Shown: positions 16,070 to 23,478 of the stretch, piece by piece | Layout: each line of letters starts with the position of its first letter | Numbering within the stretch: the stretch's first letter is position 1 | From: Thermoanaerobaculia bacterium | GTDB taxonomy: Bacteria; Acidobacteriota; Thermoanaerobaculia; Multivoradales; Multivoraceae | Length of the DNA stretch: 49,629 nucleotides | Assembly (NCBI GenBank): GCA_022822365.1 | Contig: JAJEBV010000002.1 | Span: forward strand, 1 to 49,629 | Direction: 5' to 3' | Position numbers and translations under genes: made by a program | The notes under the pieces: generated by a model | What the model was told of the DNA's origin: nothing | Seen by the model: only the letters and a program-made list of their open reading frames with translations | Database searches by the model: none

Positions 16070-18949
16070 TCAGCGTCTCGCCCGGGGCGTCAGCGTCGTC
16101 GTATGCCGTTCGCCGTCGCGCATGTAGACGACCTCGATCGGCTCGTCGATCTTCACGGCGTCGAGGGCGTACGTGTAGTCGTAGATGTTGGCGATTACCT
16201 GGCCGGCGAACTCGACGATCACGTCCCCGGCCTCAAGGCCGGCCTCGGCGGCCGGGCCGCCCTCCATCACGCCGCCCAGCAGCAGGCCTTCCACTTCGCT
16301 GGCGTAGTCCGGGATGGTGCCGGTGTAGGCGCGCACGGTGTCGCGGCTGCCGCCCTGCTGGAGGGTCCGCTCGACCTTGACGAACTCGAGCGGCTCGGTC
16401 TGGTTCGCGGCGCGGCGGGTGAGCAGGGCGGCGAAGCGGGCCACGCGCTCCAGGCCGTCGAAGTTGATGCGGTCCGCCGTGTCGGTCGGCCGGTGATAGT
16501 CCTCGTGGGAGCCGCTGAACAGGTTGACGGTCGGAATGCCGGCATTGTTGAAGCTCAATGTGTCGGTCGGCAGGTACGGATCGGTCTGCACGCCGAGATC
16601 GAAGCCCACCGGGACGTTGGCGGCTTCGACCAGCCCGGTCCAGTCGGGGCTCGAGCCCACCGCCTGGACGGTCAGGCGGTTGTCGCGGACCCGGCCCACC
16701 ATGTCGAGGTTCACGTAGGCCGCGATCTGCTCGCTTGGAATGACGGCGGTCTCGACGAAGTCCGCCGAGCCCAGGAGCCCGAGTTCCTCGCCGGACCAGA
16801 AGGCGAGCGCGATGTTCCGGTCGTGGCCCAGCTCGCGCAACTGGCGCGCGGCGGCGAGCACGGCGGCCGTGCCCGAGGCGTTGTCATCGGCGCCGAGGTG
16901 AATGGCGCCCTTCTCGTCCGGCCGCGCCAGCGAGTTGCCGCCGCGGCCCCGGCCCAGGTGGTCGTAGTGGGCGCCGACGACGACCCACGGCTTGTCGAGG
17001 CTCTCCGCCTTGCTGCCGGGCAGCACGGCGACCACGTTCCGCGCCGTTCCCCGTTCCCGCTCGATGGCTGTCTCGAGGGTGACGCGAACGTCCGGCAGGG
17101 GGAAGCCCGCGTTGTGCGGGTTGCCGTCGTCGAAGCTCCTCTGGATCTCCTCGAGGTCGCGGCCCGTACCGCTGAACAGCGACTCCGCCACGTCGCCGCC
17201 GATGCTGGCCGCGGCGACGCCGGAGCCGGCCGCGGCCGTGTCGAAAGCCATCGGGATCGTCTCGCCGGCGTTCGGCGAGCGCGGTCCGGTCAGGACGAGG
17301 AGTCCCACCGCGCCCGCCTCGCGCGCGGTCAGGGCCTTGTAGCGGAGTCCCGAGTAACGGTTGAGGATGGCCCGCGCCTCGCCCTCGAGGTCCTCGGGGA
17401 CGTAGCGCAGCACGACGGCGATCTTCCCGGCGACGTCGAGCGTGGCGTAGCTGTCGTAGCCGAACTCCTGGGAGTCCGGCACCCTGATGCCGTAGCCGGC
17501 AAACACCGCCTCTCCTTCGACCTTCGTCGAGTCGGAGAAGCCGAGCGCCTGGATCTGCGTCTGGTCGCTGAAGGTAGAGGCGCCGCTCCCGGTCTCGATC
17601 CGGATCGTCGAGCCGGTGTCGCGGGCGCCGGAGGTGAACTCGAAGTCGAGCAGCAGGTCGTCCTCGCCGGGCAGCGGCTCGGCGCCGAGCGCCGCAAGCT
17701 GATCTGTCAGGTAGGCGGCGGCCCGCTGCTCGCCTTCCGTGCCGGTCAGCCGGCCGCCGAACTCGGGCGAGGCGAGGGTGGTGACGTGGCTCTCGAGCGC
17801 TTCCCGGGGATCAGGCGGCGCGTCCGGTCGGCCGCCCGGCACCCGGTTCGGCGAGGCTTCGAGGGCCGCGAGCGCGGCCTCGTGGTTCCAGTCGGCGATG
17901 TAGAGCTGGCCGCCGTCCCCGCCGTGGCGGCTCGATGTCCAGACGAGCTGGCGGCCGTCCGGCGACGGCACGGGCAGGCCGTCGAAGCGGTCCGTGTAGG
18001 TGACCCGGACCGGTTCCTTCGTGCCCTCCGTGTCGACGATGAAGACCTCGAAGTTCTCGAAACCGAGCTTGTTCGAGGCGAAGAGGATGTACTCGCCCGA
18101 GGGGTGCTGGTACGGGGCCCAGCTCATCGCGCCGAAGTCGGTCAGTTGCCGCTGGTCCGAGCCGTCGAGATTCATCGACCAGACGTCGGCTACCAGGCCG
18201 TCCTCGCCGAAGCGCCGCCAGACGATGCGGGAACCGTCAGCGAAGAAGAAGGGGCCGCCATCGTATCCCGGCACGTTCGTGAGCCGGGTCTGTTCGCTGC
18301 CGTCGGCGCGCATGATGTAGATCTCGCCGAAGTACGCGGGGTCGACTTCCAGCAGGTTTGCTTCGCGCTCGGAGAGTTCCCGGTTGAAGGCGTCGCGGGT
18401 GGAGGCGAAGACGATCCACTCGCCGTCCGGGGAGTAGGCGCCTTCGGCGTCGTAGCCGGGGACGTTCGTCAGCCGGCGGGGGTCGCCTCCGGCCATGGGC
18501 ACCGCGTAGATCTCCATCTCCGGGTCGTAGTCCCAGGCGTAGCGCCGCTCCCGCCCGGAGGCGCGGAAGTCGAGTTCCTGCTGCTGCAGCTCGGCCGAGC
18601 GCGGGTCGTGGTGGGTCGACGCGTACAGGATCGCCGAGCCGTCCGGGCGAATGAAGGCGCAGGTCGTCTTGCCGACGCCGGTGGACACTTCACGGGTGTC
18701 GCCCGTGGCCAGATCGAGCAGGTAGATCTGGTAGAACGGGTTCTCCGGTCGCCGCTCGCTCTGGAACACGAGTTGGCCGCCGTCGGCCGAGAAGTAACCC
18801 TCGCCGGAGCGTTTGCCCTCGTAGATCAGGCGTCGGGTTCGATCGAGGAACGTGCTCTCGTCGAGTGCGTCGTTCGCGGCTGCGGGAGTCGGGAGCGCGG
18901 CGAGGGCAGCGGCTGCCAGCGCGGCGATTCCGGGATGAAGTTTCGGCAC
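16070..18949 (-). CDS. Secreted M28 aminopeptidase fused to a TolB-like propeller and a PDZ domain
   Basis: This 959-residue protein starts at GTG and has a signal peptide (about 1-26). Domains in order: a TolB/WD40-like beta-propeller (about 40-370, repeated YSPDGEWIVFAST-type blades with RLTNVPGYD twice); a PA insert (about 470-600); an M28 zinc peptidase with likely ligands H661 (GAHYDH), D688 (GADDNASG), E721/E722 (SGEELG), D749 (NLDMVG) and H819 (DYHRPTD); and a C-terminal PDZ (about 875-955, MEGGPAAEAGLEAGDVIVEF). All metal ligands look intact. It most likely releases N-terminal residues from peptides outside the inner membrane. It heads a leftward set with the serine hydrolase and apaH. 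Confidence 0.9.
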   Translation of the reverse strand: MPKLHPGIAALAAAALAALPTPAAANDALDESTFLDRTRRLIYEGKRSGEGYFSADGGQLVFQSERRPENPFYQIYLLDLATGDTREVSTGVGKTTCAFIRPDGSAILYASTHHDPRSAELQQQELDFRASGRERRYAWDYDPEMEIYAVPMAGGDPRRLTNVPGYDAEGAYSPDGEWIVFASTRDAFNRELSEREANLLEVDPAYFGEIYIMRADGSEQTRLTNVPGYDGGPFFFADGSRIVWRRFGEDGLVADVWSMNLDGSDQRQLTDFGAMSWAPYQHPSGEYILFASNKLGFENFEVFIVDTEGTKEPVRVTYTDRFDGLPVPSPDGRQLVWTSSRHGGDGGQLYIADWNHEAALAALEASPNRVPGGRPDAPPDPREALESHVTTLASPEFGGRLTGTEGEQRAAAYLTDQLAALGAEPLPGEDDLLLDFEFTSGARDTGSTIRIETGSGASTFSDQTQIQALGFSDSTKVEGEAVFAGYGIRVPDSQEFGYDSYATLDVAGKIAVVLRYVPEDLEGEARAILNRYSGLRYKALTAREAGAVGLLVLTGPRSPNAGETIPMAFDTAAAGSGVAAASIGGDVAESLFSGTGRDLEEIQRSFDDGNPHNAGFPLPDVRVTLETAIERERGTARNVVAVLPGSKAESLDKPWVVVGAHYDHLGRGRGGNSLARPDEKGAIHLGADDNASGTAAVLAAARQLRELGHDRNIALAFWSGEELGLLGSADFVETAVIPSEQIAAYVNLDMVGRVRDNRLTVQAVGSSPDWTGLVEAANVPVGFDLGVQTDPYLPTDTLSFNNAGIPTVNLFSGSHEDYHRPTDTADRINFDGLERVARFAALLTRRAANQTEPLEFVKVERTLQQGGSRDTVRAYTGTIPDYASEVEGLLLGGVMEGGPAAEAGLEAGDVIVEFAGQVIANIYDYTYALDAVKIDEPIEVVYMRDGERHTTTLTPRARR

Positions 18950-18957
18950 GATCCGCG

Positions 18958-18963
18958 ACGCTA
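18958..18963 (-). promoter_or_regulatory. -10-like TAGCGT element 8 bases before the M28 peptidase start
   Basis: On the minus strand TAGCGT (plus-strand ACGCTA) is followed by 8 bases and the GTG at 18949, with no Shine-Dalgarno site between. Transcription starting about 7 bases after the hexamer would give a leaderless message. Confidence 0.5.
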
Positions 18964-19034
18964 TCAGCGCTCGCAGGCGTCGCGTTCATGTCATACTTCA
19001 CGGGCCAACCTGGCGGTTGCCCCGGGCGCCTCGT

Positions 19035-19039
19035 GGAGG
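19035..19039 (+). promoter_or_regulatory. Ribosome binding site of the 67-residue protein
   Basis: GGAGG lies 7 bases before the ATG at 19047, which fixes that start over an in-frame start 30 bases upstream. Confidence 0.6.
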
Positions 19040-19046
19040 CAACGAC

Positions 19047-19250
19047 ATGACGACAGCAAACGCGACGACAGCAGGCCCGCCGCAGACCGACGACTGGCTC
19101 GAGTGGCGCGGCCGCGTCGATGAGCGCCTGGAGCACATGGCGACCAAGGCCGACCTGGCCGACCTCAAGGTGTGGATGCTGAAGACGATGATCACGTCGA
19201 TGATCGGCTTCGGCGCCCTGATCGTCGCGGCGATCAGGTTGCTGCCGTAG
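19047..19250 (+). CDS. Small membrane protein with an amphipathic helix and one transmembrane segment
   Basis: This 67-residue protein has a polar N-terminus (about 1-20), a charged helical segment RVDERLEHMATKADLADLKVW (about 20-42) and a C-terminal hydrophobic helix (about 48-64, MITSMIGFGALIVAAIRLLP). The arrangement of a short coiled coil with an ATKADLADLK motif and a terminal membrane anchor is like DUF1640-type small proteins. A good GGAGG site supports the start. It lies 40 bases before another tiny membrane peptide and a symporter. Function is unknown. Confidence 0.65.
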   Translation: MTTANATTAGPPQTDDWLEWRGRVDERLEHMATKADLADLKVWMLKTMITSMIGFGALIVAAIRLLP

Positions 19251-19276
19251 CGCCGTCTGGCTGCGAGACCGGCTGC

Positions 19277-19282
19277 TAGCCT
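19277..19282 (+). promoter_or_regulatory. -10-like TAGCCT element before the 47-residue peptide
   Basis: TAGCCT is followed by 8 bases and the ATG at 19291, with no Shine-Dalgarno site, giving the same spacing as at 18958 and 31943. Confidence 0.5.
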
Positions 19283-19290
19283 GCCGCTTC

Positions 19291-19434
19291 ATGTGGGCCG
19301 GCCTGCCGATTTCGACCTGGGTGCTGCTCGCGGTGTCGGTCGGCGCCGGGCCTGCGCTGGTTCTGTTGCGGTGGTGGTCTGAGGGACGGCGTCGGCGAGG
19401 CGAGCAAGCGTCGGCCGGGAGCAGCGCCGCATGA
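19291..19434 (+). CDS. 47-residue single-span membrane peptide coupled to the symporter
   Basis: The frame encodes 47 residues: a hydrophobic helix from about residue 3 to 27 (PISTWVLLAVSVGAGPALVLL) and a positively charged tail (RWWSEGRRRRGEQ). Its stop overlaps the start of the symporter gene as ATGA, and a TAGCCT promoter-like hexamer lies 8 bases upstream. Positive-inside placement suggests an N-out, C-in topology. Tiny accessory subunits are known next to some sodium-coupled transporters (for example NSS and SSS systems); this could be one, inferred only from size, topology and coupling. Confidence 0.55.
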   Translation: MWAGLPISTWVLLAVSVGAGPALVLLRWWSEGRRRRGEQASAGSSAA

Positions 19435-20915
19435 CCGCGAACGCCCTGGTCCTGGTCCCCCTGGGTCTGTACATGCTGGTCCTGCTTGGGCTCGGCCTGT
19501 GGAGCCGGCGCGAGGGCGCGAGCCTCGAGGGCTACTACGTGGCTGGAAGGAAGCTGCCCTCCTGGGTGATCGCGTTTAGCTCGAACACCACCGGCGAGAG
19601 CGGCTGGCTGCTGCTCGGTCTGACCGGAATGGGCTATGCGGTCGGCTTCCACGCGCTCTGGGTCGTGTTCGGCGAAGTGATGGGCGTGGCGATCGCCTGG
19701 ATGTTCGTCGCGCGGCCGTTCAAGGAGTACGCCGACCGCTACGGCGCGATCACGGTGCCGGACTACCTGGAGCAACGGTTCCGCGACCACCGGCACTGGC
19801 TACGGCTCCTGAGCGTTGCGATCATCCTGTCGATGGTCACGGTCTACTGCTGCGCGCAACTGATCGCGACCGGCAAGGCGTTTTCCTCCTTCCTCGGCTT
19901 CAGCTACGGCGCCGGCGTCTGGCTGGGCGTCGTGGTGACGGTGGCCTACACGGCCGTCGGCGGCTTCAAGGCCGTTGCCTACTCGGATCTCGTGCAGGGA
20001 CTGCTGATGGTGGGCGGACTCGTCCTGCTGCCGATCGTCGGCTTTGTTGCCGCCGGCGGCTGGAACGAAGTGATCGGCGCCCTTCAGACCGCGGATCCGA
20101 ACCTGCTGCGAGCGATGGGAAGTCACGGAGTGACATGGGTCGGCGTGCTCTCGGCCGCGAGCTTCGCGGGCATCGGCCTCGCCTTTCTCGGCGTTCCCCA
20201 GCTCCTGACGCGCTTCATCTCCGCCGCGTCGGGCCGGGAACTCAGGCGAGGCGGTCCGATCGCGGTCGTGTGCATGGTCCTCTTCGACACCGGCGCGGTC
20301 TTCACCGGGATCGCCGGCCGGGCACTGTTCCCGGGGCTTTCCGACCCGGAGACCGTCATGCCGACGATGAGCGCGGAGCTCTTCCCGGCCGTCTTCACCG
20401 GCATCTTCCTGGTCATCGTGCTGGGCGCGATCATGTCGACCGTCGACTCGCTGCTGATCCTCGCCTCCTCCGCCGTGGTTCGCGACTTCGCGCAGAAGGT
20501 GCTGGGTGCCGCGAGGGGTGGGGGCCGCCTCTCGCTCTACGGTCGTCTCGCCACCGTCGTGGTCGGCGCCGTGGCGATTCCGTTCGCCTTGGAGGAGCCC
20601 CGGGTGCTGTTCTGGTTCGTGCTCTTCGCGTGGTCCGGCCTGGGCGGCGCCTTTGTGCCGGTCGTCCTGTGTTCGCTGTTCTGGAAGCGAACGACCTTGC
20701 CCGGCGCGGTTGCGGGCATGTTCACCGGGTTCACCGTTACGGTGGTCTGGGTGCTGGTGTTCAAGGTGTCGTACTACGAGCTCTACGAACTGATCCCGGG
20801 GCTCATCGCCGGCCTTGCGGCGACCGTGCTCGTCAGTCTGTGGACGAGTCCGCCCGAAGGCGCCGCGGTGGAGTTCGAGGACATCCACGCAGCGGTTTCG
20901 AGGAGTTCTCCATGA
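19431..20915 (+). CDS. Sodium:solute symporter, SSS family (PutP-like)
   Basis: This 494-residue polytopic membrane protein has about 13 hydrophobic helices. Typical SSS segments are YYVAGRKLPSWVIAFSSNTTGESGWLLLGLTGMGYAVG near the N-terminus, ITVPDYLEQRF, TVAYTAVGGFKAVAYSDLVQG, GLAFLGVPQLLTRFISA, and the Na-site helix VLGAIMSTVDSLLILASSAVVRDF (about 325-350). It is closest in look to proline/sodium symporters, but the substrate cannot be fixed. The start overlaps the 47-residue peptide and the stop overlaps the HigA-like gene, both by 4 bases. Confidence 0.92.
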   Translation: MTANALVLVPLGLYMLVLLGLGLWSRREGASLEGYYVAGRKLPSWVIAFSSNTTGESGWLLLGLTGMGYAVGFHALWVVFGEVMGVAIAWMFVARPFKEYADRYGAITVPDYLEQRFRDHRHWLRLLSVAIILSMVTVYCCAQLIATGKAFSSFLGFSYGAGVWLGVVVTVAYTAVGGFKAVAYSDLVQGLLMVGGLVLLPIVGFVAAGGWNEVIGALQTADPNLLRAMGSHGVTWVGVLSAASFAGIGLAFLGVPQLLTRFISAASGRELRRGGPIAVVCMVLFDTGAVFTGIAGRALFPGLSDPETVMPTMSAELFPAVFTGIFLVIVLGAIMSTVDSLLILASSAVVRDFAQKVLGAARGGGRLSLYGRLATVVVGAVAIPFALEEPRVLFWFVLFAWSGLGGAFVPVVLCSLFWKRTTLPGAVAGMFTGFTVTVVWVLVFKVSYYELYELIPGLIAGLAATVLVSLWTSPPEGAAVEFEDIHAAVSRSSP

Positions 20916-21205
20916 GCCGACTTGCTCCTGTCCACCCCGGCGAAGTGCTGAAGCACGACTTCATGAAGCCGTTCGCCTTTTCTGCCGCCGCGTTGGCGAA
21001 GGCGATCGGCGTGCCGTCGGCGAGGATCAGCGAGCTCATTCGGGCGCAGCGAGGAACCACGGCGGAGACGGCGCTGCGCTTGGCCAGGTTCTTCAACACC
21101 GACGCCCGGAGTTGGATGAACCTCCAGCAGCGCTACGAGCTTGAAGTTGAGGCGCGGGAGCACGCCGACGCCTTGCGCGCCATTCGTCCGCTTGAAGTGA
21201 CGTGA
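20912..21205 (+). CDS. higA: HigA-family antitoxin-like XRE regulator
   Basis: This 97-residue helix-turn-helix protein matches the HigA/VapI addiction-module family: VHPGEVLKHDFMKPF at the N-terminus, SAAALAKAIGVPSARISELIRAQRGTTAETALRLARFF as the HTH, and WMNLQQRYELEV. A HigB toxin normally sits just upstream, but here the symporter gene overlaps its start (ATGA) and no RelE/HigB-like frame lies either side. It is therefore an orphan, possibly a transcription factor controlling neighbouring genes or a leftover antitoxin at the edge of the accessory island. Confidence 0.88.
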   Translation: MSRLAPVHPGEVLKHDFMKPFAFSAAALAKAIGVPSARISELIRAQRGTTAETALRLARFFNTDARSWMNLQQRYELEVEAREHADALRAIRPLEVT

Positions 21206-21256
21206 AGGATAGGTCCTGGACACGCTGCTGTTGGCGCCAGGACCGTGACCTGCCCT

Positions 21257-21394
21257 CTACTCCGGCTCGCTCTCAATGCGGACCTGGTCGGCGAGGTCCA
21301 GATCTTCCAGGTCGCGTCGCAGGTCCCTGACGAGGACTTCGGCGTCGCCGCCATCGGTTGCCGCCTCCAGCCGGGACCGCCTCATCAACTCCAT
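21257..21394 (-). CDS. 45-residue acidic protein overlapping the DUF4258-like gene
   Basis: The frame begins at an ATG 10 bases inside the end of the upstream gene and encodes a highly charged, probably helical peptide (MRRSRLEAATDGGDAEVLV, then DLRRDLEDLDLADQVRIESEPE). Translational coupling is likely. Its size and charge suit an antitoxin for the upstream protein, but there is no recognisable DNA-binding motif, so this is inference from the arrangement. Confidence 0.5.
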   Translation of the reverse strand: MELMRRSRLEAATDGGDAEVLVRDLRRDLEDLDLADQVRIESEPE

Positions 21395-22023
21395 CGCCGG
21401 GAGTCATCGATGACTACGGTCTCGTCTCGCCGCTTGACAAACACGACATCGAGCGCCTCACCCTTCCGGAGTCTTTCGGCGACGCGTTGACGAATCTCGG
21501 CCAGTACGTCATCCGATTTAGGGACGCGGGACAGATCACCACCCACTCTGGCAAGAGGCATCGAGCCAAGACCACGAGCACGCGGTTGACCCTCCGGCGT
21601 GAGCACGTAGCAACCAATACGAAACACGCCGGAGCTACCCGACGCACCACCGGCCGTGGCGTTGGGCAGCCCTGGGGCAGATGACGGCTCCCCTGTTTCT
21701 GCCGCGCGTGTGGCGGAGCGCATCGAGCCAAGAAGCAAACGTTCTGCCTCTTTCTGAGCTTCAATGGAGACTTCCCACCCCAACGAAGAGTGGTAGTCCA
21801 GCGGAAGCACGGTGACGACATCGCCGTTCTGCTGGTCCTGAATCGCGACGAAGCACTGTTCGTCAGGAGGGCTGAAGAACAACCGGTGAGAGTGTCCGGA
21901 CTTCGCGCCCACGAGAAGTGCAAGATCATGGTCAAGGATCGCGGCCACGTCGGCGACGTCGATCGACAGCCGGTCGACGACTCGCTCCTGAGCGTGGTGA
22001 GTGAAGCGAGCCGGGGGCGCCAT
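21385..22023 (-). CDS. DUF4258-like (RelE/BrnT-fold?) two-domain protein
   Basis: This 212-residue protein starts at ATG 22023, where GGGAG lies 7 bases upstream; an ATG at 22056 would add 11 residues. The first half (about 1-85) carries THHAQERVVDRLSIDVADVAAIL and later FVAIQDQQNGDVVTVLPLDYH, the layout of DUF4258 proteins. A Ser/Gly/Ala-rich linker (about 100-135) leads to a second domain (FRIGCYVLTPEGQPRARG and DDVLAEIRQRVAERLRKGEALDVVFVKRR). GC content and codon use look lower than in neighbours, suggesting transfer. It is probably the toxin-like half of a pair with the 45-residue gene. Confidence 0.6.
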   Translation of the reverse strand: MAPPARFTHHAQERVVDRLSIDVADVAAILDHDLALLVGAKSGHSHRLFFSPPDEQCFVAIQDQQNGDVVTVLPLDYHSSLGWEVSIEAQKEAERLLLGSMRSATRAAETGEPSSAPGLPNATAGGASGSSGVFRIGCYVLTPEGQPRARGLGSMPLARVGGDLSRVPKSDDVLAEIRQRVAERLRKGEALDVVFVKRRDETVVIDDSRRWS

Positions 22024-22083
22024 CAACTGGCTCCCGAACCGCGGCGGTCCATCCACCCGCGGGGATCATGCGGCCCGTACTGC

Positions 22084-22428
22084 TCAGTCGGCATCGTAGA
22101 CGACCCTGCCTTCTCGGATCGCCGGCTTGATGACGAGCGTGTGAGTGTCGCGGTACCGCTCGACTTGTTCCGGTGAGGCGACGATGACGTCGACCGGCGC
22201 GCCGACGCCGAACAGATTGCCGTAGATGTCCGCCGTCAGGCGGTGCGCGTCGTCCGTTTCGGTCACGACCAGCAGATCGACATCGCTGTGCGGTCCCATC
22301 TCACCGCGCGCGGCGGAGCCGAACAGGACGATGCGGTCGGGAGCGGCCACTTCCACCACGCGGCGGACGATCTCGTCGAGCACGTCAGGGTCGAGAGCGT
22401 CGGCGGGGGGAATGCGAGAGACCGTCAC
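22084..22428 (-). CDS. MNT-type nucleotidyltransferase antitoxin (copy 1)
   Basis: This 114-residue protein belongs to the minimal nucleotidyltransferase family. The active-site pattern GSx10DxD is complete: G37-S38, then D49 and D51, in VLFGSAARGEMGPHSDVDLLVV. The GTG start overlaps the stop of the HEPN gene (GTGA); an ATG at 22446 is possible. Known MNT partners of HEPN toxins neutralise them by AMP transfer or by binding. It is strongly similar to the other MNT gene of this cassette (22804-23199), for example ALDPDVLDEIVRRVVE against ALDPNVLDEIVRRVVE. Confidence 0.88.
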   Translation of the reverse strand: MTVSRIPPADALDPDVLDEIVRRVVEVAAPDRIVLFGSAARGEMGPHSDVDLLVVTETDDAHRLTADIYGNLFGVGAPVDVIVASPEQVERYRDTHTLVIKPAIREGRVVYDAD

Positions 22429-22817
22429 AGGCTGCGGTCCGCCCACTGGACCACGGCCTCGGCCATCTCGACCGCCTCGGTGTACTCCTCCTCCAAAACG
22501 GGCCTGTGCTCGAAGGGGTAGCGGCCTACGACCACGTACTTAGTCAGTTCGCTCGACCGTCGCACATCCTCCGGGATGGTCATGCCGTCTTGTTCGAGCA
22601 GCGACATCAGGTGGTCGATGTCGTGCACGAAAGGAAAATCGACGCCGCGCTGCATCAACACGGCCTTCACCGCCTTCTCCGCTGCCTGCTGGGCGTCGAA
22701 GCACATGTCTTCTACGTAGACGTCGGGAATCCGCGTGCGAGCCCTCACGAGATTACTCTTGGCGCGGTTCATCCACTCGCGAGGGTCGTCCGGCGGGTAA
22801 CGCTCAGGCCGCTTCAT
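22425..22817 (-). CDS. HEPN-domain toxin (putative RNase), between two MNT genes
   Basis: This 130-residue all-helical HEPN protein has DAQQAAEKAVKAVL (about 41-54), FVHDIDHLMSLL (about 63-74) and a catalytic-type Rx4H motif, R99-YPFE-H104. The Tyr two residues after the His, which MntA adenylylates in the studied HepT proteins, is absent here (HRP). This places it nearer the COG2250 branch. The ATG at 22817 overlaps the upstream MNT gene by 14 bases, and its stop overlaps the downstream MNT gene by 4. It is likely a ribonuclease toxin or abortive-infection module silenced by one or both MNT proteins. Confidence 0.86.
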   Translation of the reverse strand: MKRPERYPPDDPREWMNRAKSNLVRARTRIPDVYVEDMCFDAQQAAEKAVKAVLMQRGVDFPFVHDIDHLMSLLEQDGMTIPEDVRRSSELTKYVVVGRYPFEHRPVLEEEYTEAVEMAEAVVQWADRSL

Positions 22818-23199
22818 AGACCACCTTTCCCTCTTGCAAGGCCGGCTTGTAGACCAGAGCGTGGCTGTCCTTGTAGCGTTCCAGTGACTCGGGAGAGACG
22901 ACGATTGCGTCGACAGCAACGCCGACACCGCGCAGGTTTCCGTAGATCTCACCCATCGCGTCCAGGGCGTCCACTCCCTCCTTGACGACGAGCAGGTCGA
23001 CGTCGCTGTGTCGGGTCATATCGCCGCGCGCTGCCGATCCGAAGAGGATGATCCGCTCGGGCTGGACGATTTCCACCACGCGCCGGACGATCTCGTCGAG
23101 CACGTTCGGGTCGAGAGCGCCCGTGCGGAGGGCACCGCGTCGCTGGTCCGAGGGTCGGTTCATCTGCCGCTCCACCGGGTCCCGTCTCGTGTCAGGCAT
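22804..23199 (-). CDS. MNT-type nucleotidyltransferase antitoxin (copy 2)
   Basis: This 131-residue protein has a full GSx10DxD site: G54-S55, then D66 and D68, in ILFGSAARGDMTRHSDVDLLVV. The roughly 25-residue polar N-terminal extension (residues 1-25) is absent from copy 1. GGAGA lies 5 bases before the ATG at 23199. It heads the cassette and overlaps the HEPN gene by 14 bases. About two-thirds of residues match copy 1 by eye, including the ends ERYKDSHALVYKPALQEGKVVYEA and ERYRDTHTLVIKPAIREGRVVYDA. Confidence 0.88.
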   Translation of the reverse strand: MPDTRRDPVERQMNRPSDQRRGALRTGALDPNVLDEIVRRVVEIVQPERIILFGSAARGDMTRHSDVDLLVVKEGVDALDAMGEIYGNLRGVGVAVDAIVVSPESLERYKDSHALVYKPALQEGKVVYEAA

Positions 23200-23262
23200 T
23201 CGGGTCTCCGTTCATCATCAGCACGATCCTCGCCGTGACGAACCGCGTCCTTCCGGACCGGC

Positions 23263-23466
23263 TCACCGGTCGGTCCGCCCGTCGGATGCGGCGCTCAGCT
23301 TCTCCACGTCGAGATAGTAATGCTGCAAGAGCTGGGTCCGCGTGCCGACGAGGCCGAGCTTCCAGCCGCCCAGACCGTTGCCCGCCACGGTTACCACGCG
23401 CATGGGTTCGCTGAACTGAGGGCCGGTCAGGACCTGGCCTTCTTCGGGCGGCGGGGGCGGGTTCAT
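23263..23466 (-). pseudogene. 67-residue remnant resembling the N-terminus of an SNF2/DEAD-type helicase
   Basis: The frame encodes EEGQVLTGPQFSEPMRVVTV and LGGWKLGLVGTRTQLLQHYYLDVEKLSAAS, then stops. To my recollection this is the N-terminal module of large SNF2-type helicases found in defence or DUF3883-associated systems, where it is followed by about 900 residues; here nothing follows. The stop is 63 bases before the MNT-HEPN-MNT cassette, as if the rest was lost when the cassette arrived. A TACAAT hexamer lies 12 bases before the ATG, so it may still be expressed. A genuine small protein remains possible. Confidence 0.42.
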
Positions 23467-23478
23467 CGGAAGCGGCAC

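Larger units (their letters stand above)
22084..23120 (-). repeat. Diverged tandem duplication of the MNT gene flanking HEPN
   Basis: The stretches 22084-22410 and 22804-23130 are similar at DNA level as well as in protein, with an offset of about 720 bases. Both contain the 19-mer ACGATCTCGTCGAGCACGT (plus strand) in equivalent places. A gene duplication across the HEPN gene, followed by divergence, explains this. Confidence 0.65.

Noticed and set aside
15863..19123. Long open frame of over 1000 codons on the plus strand opposite the M28 peptidase and serine hydrolase genes
   Set aside because: It is antisense to two clear genes, has Arg/Val/Gly/Ala-skewed composition with no family motif, and arises because stop codons are rare at this GC content.
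20912..21260. HigB toxin partner for the HigA-like gene
   Set aside because: No frame with RelE/HigB motifs occurs on either strand next to it.
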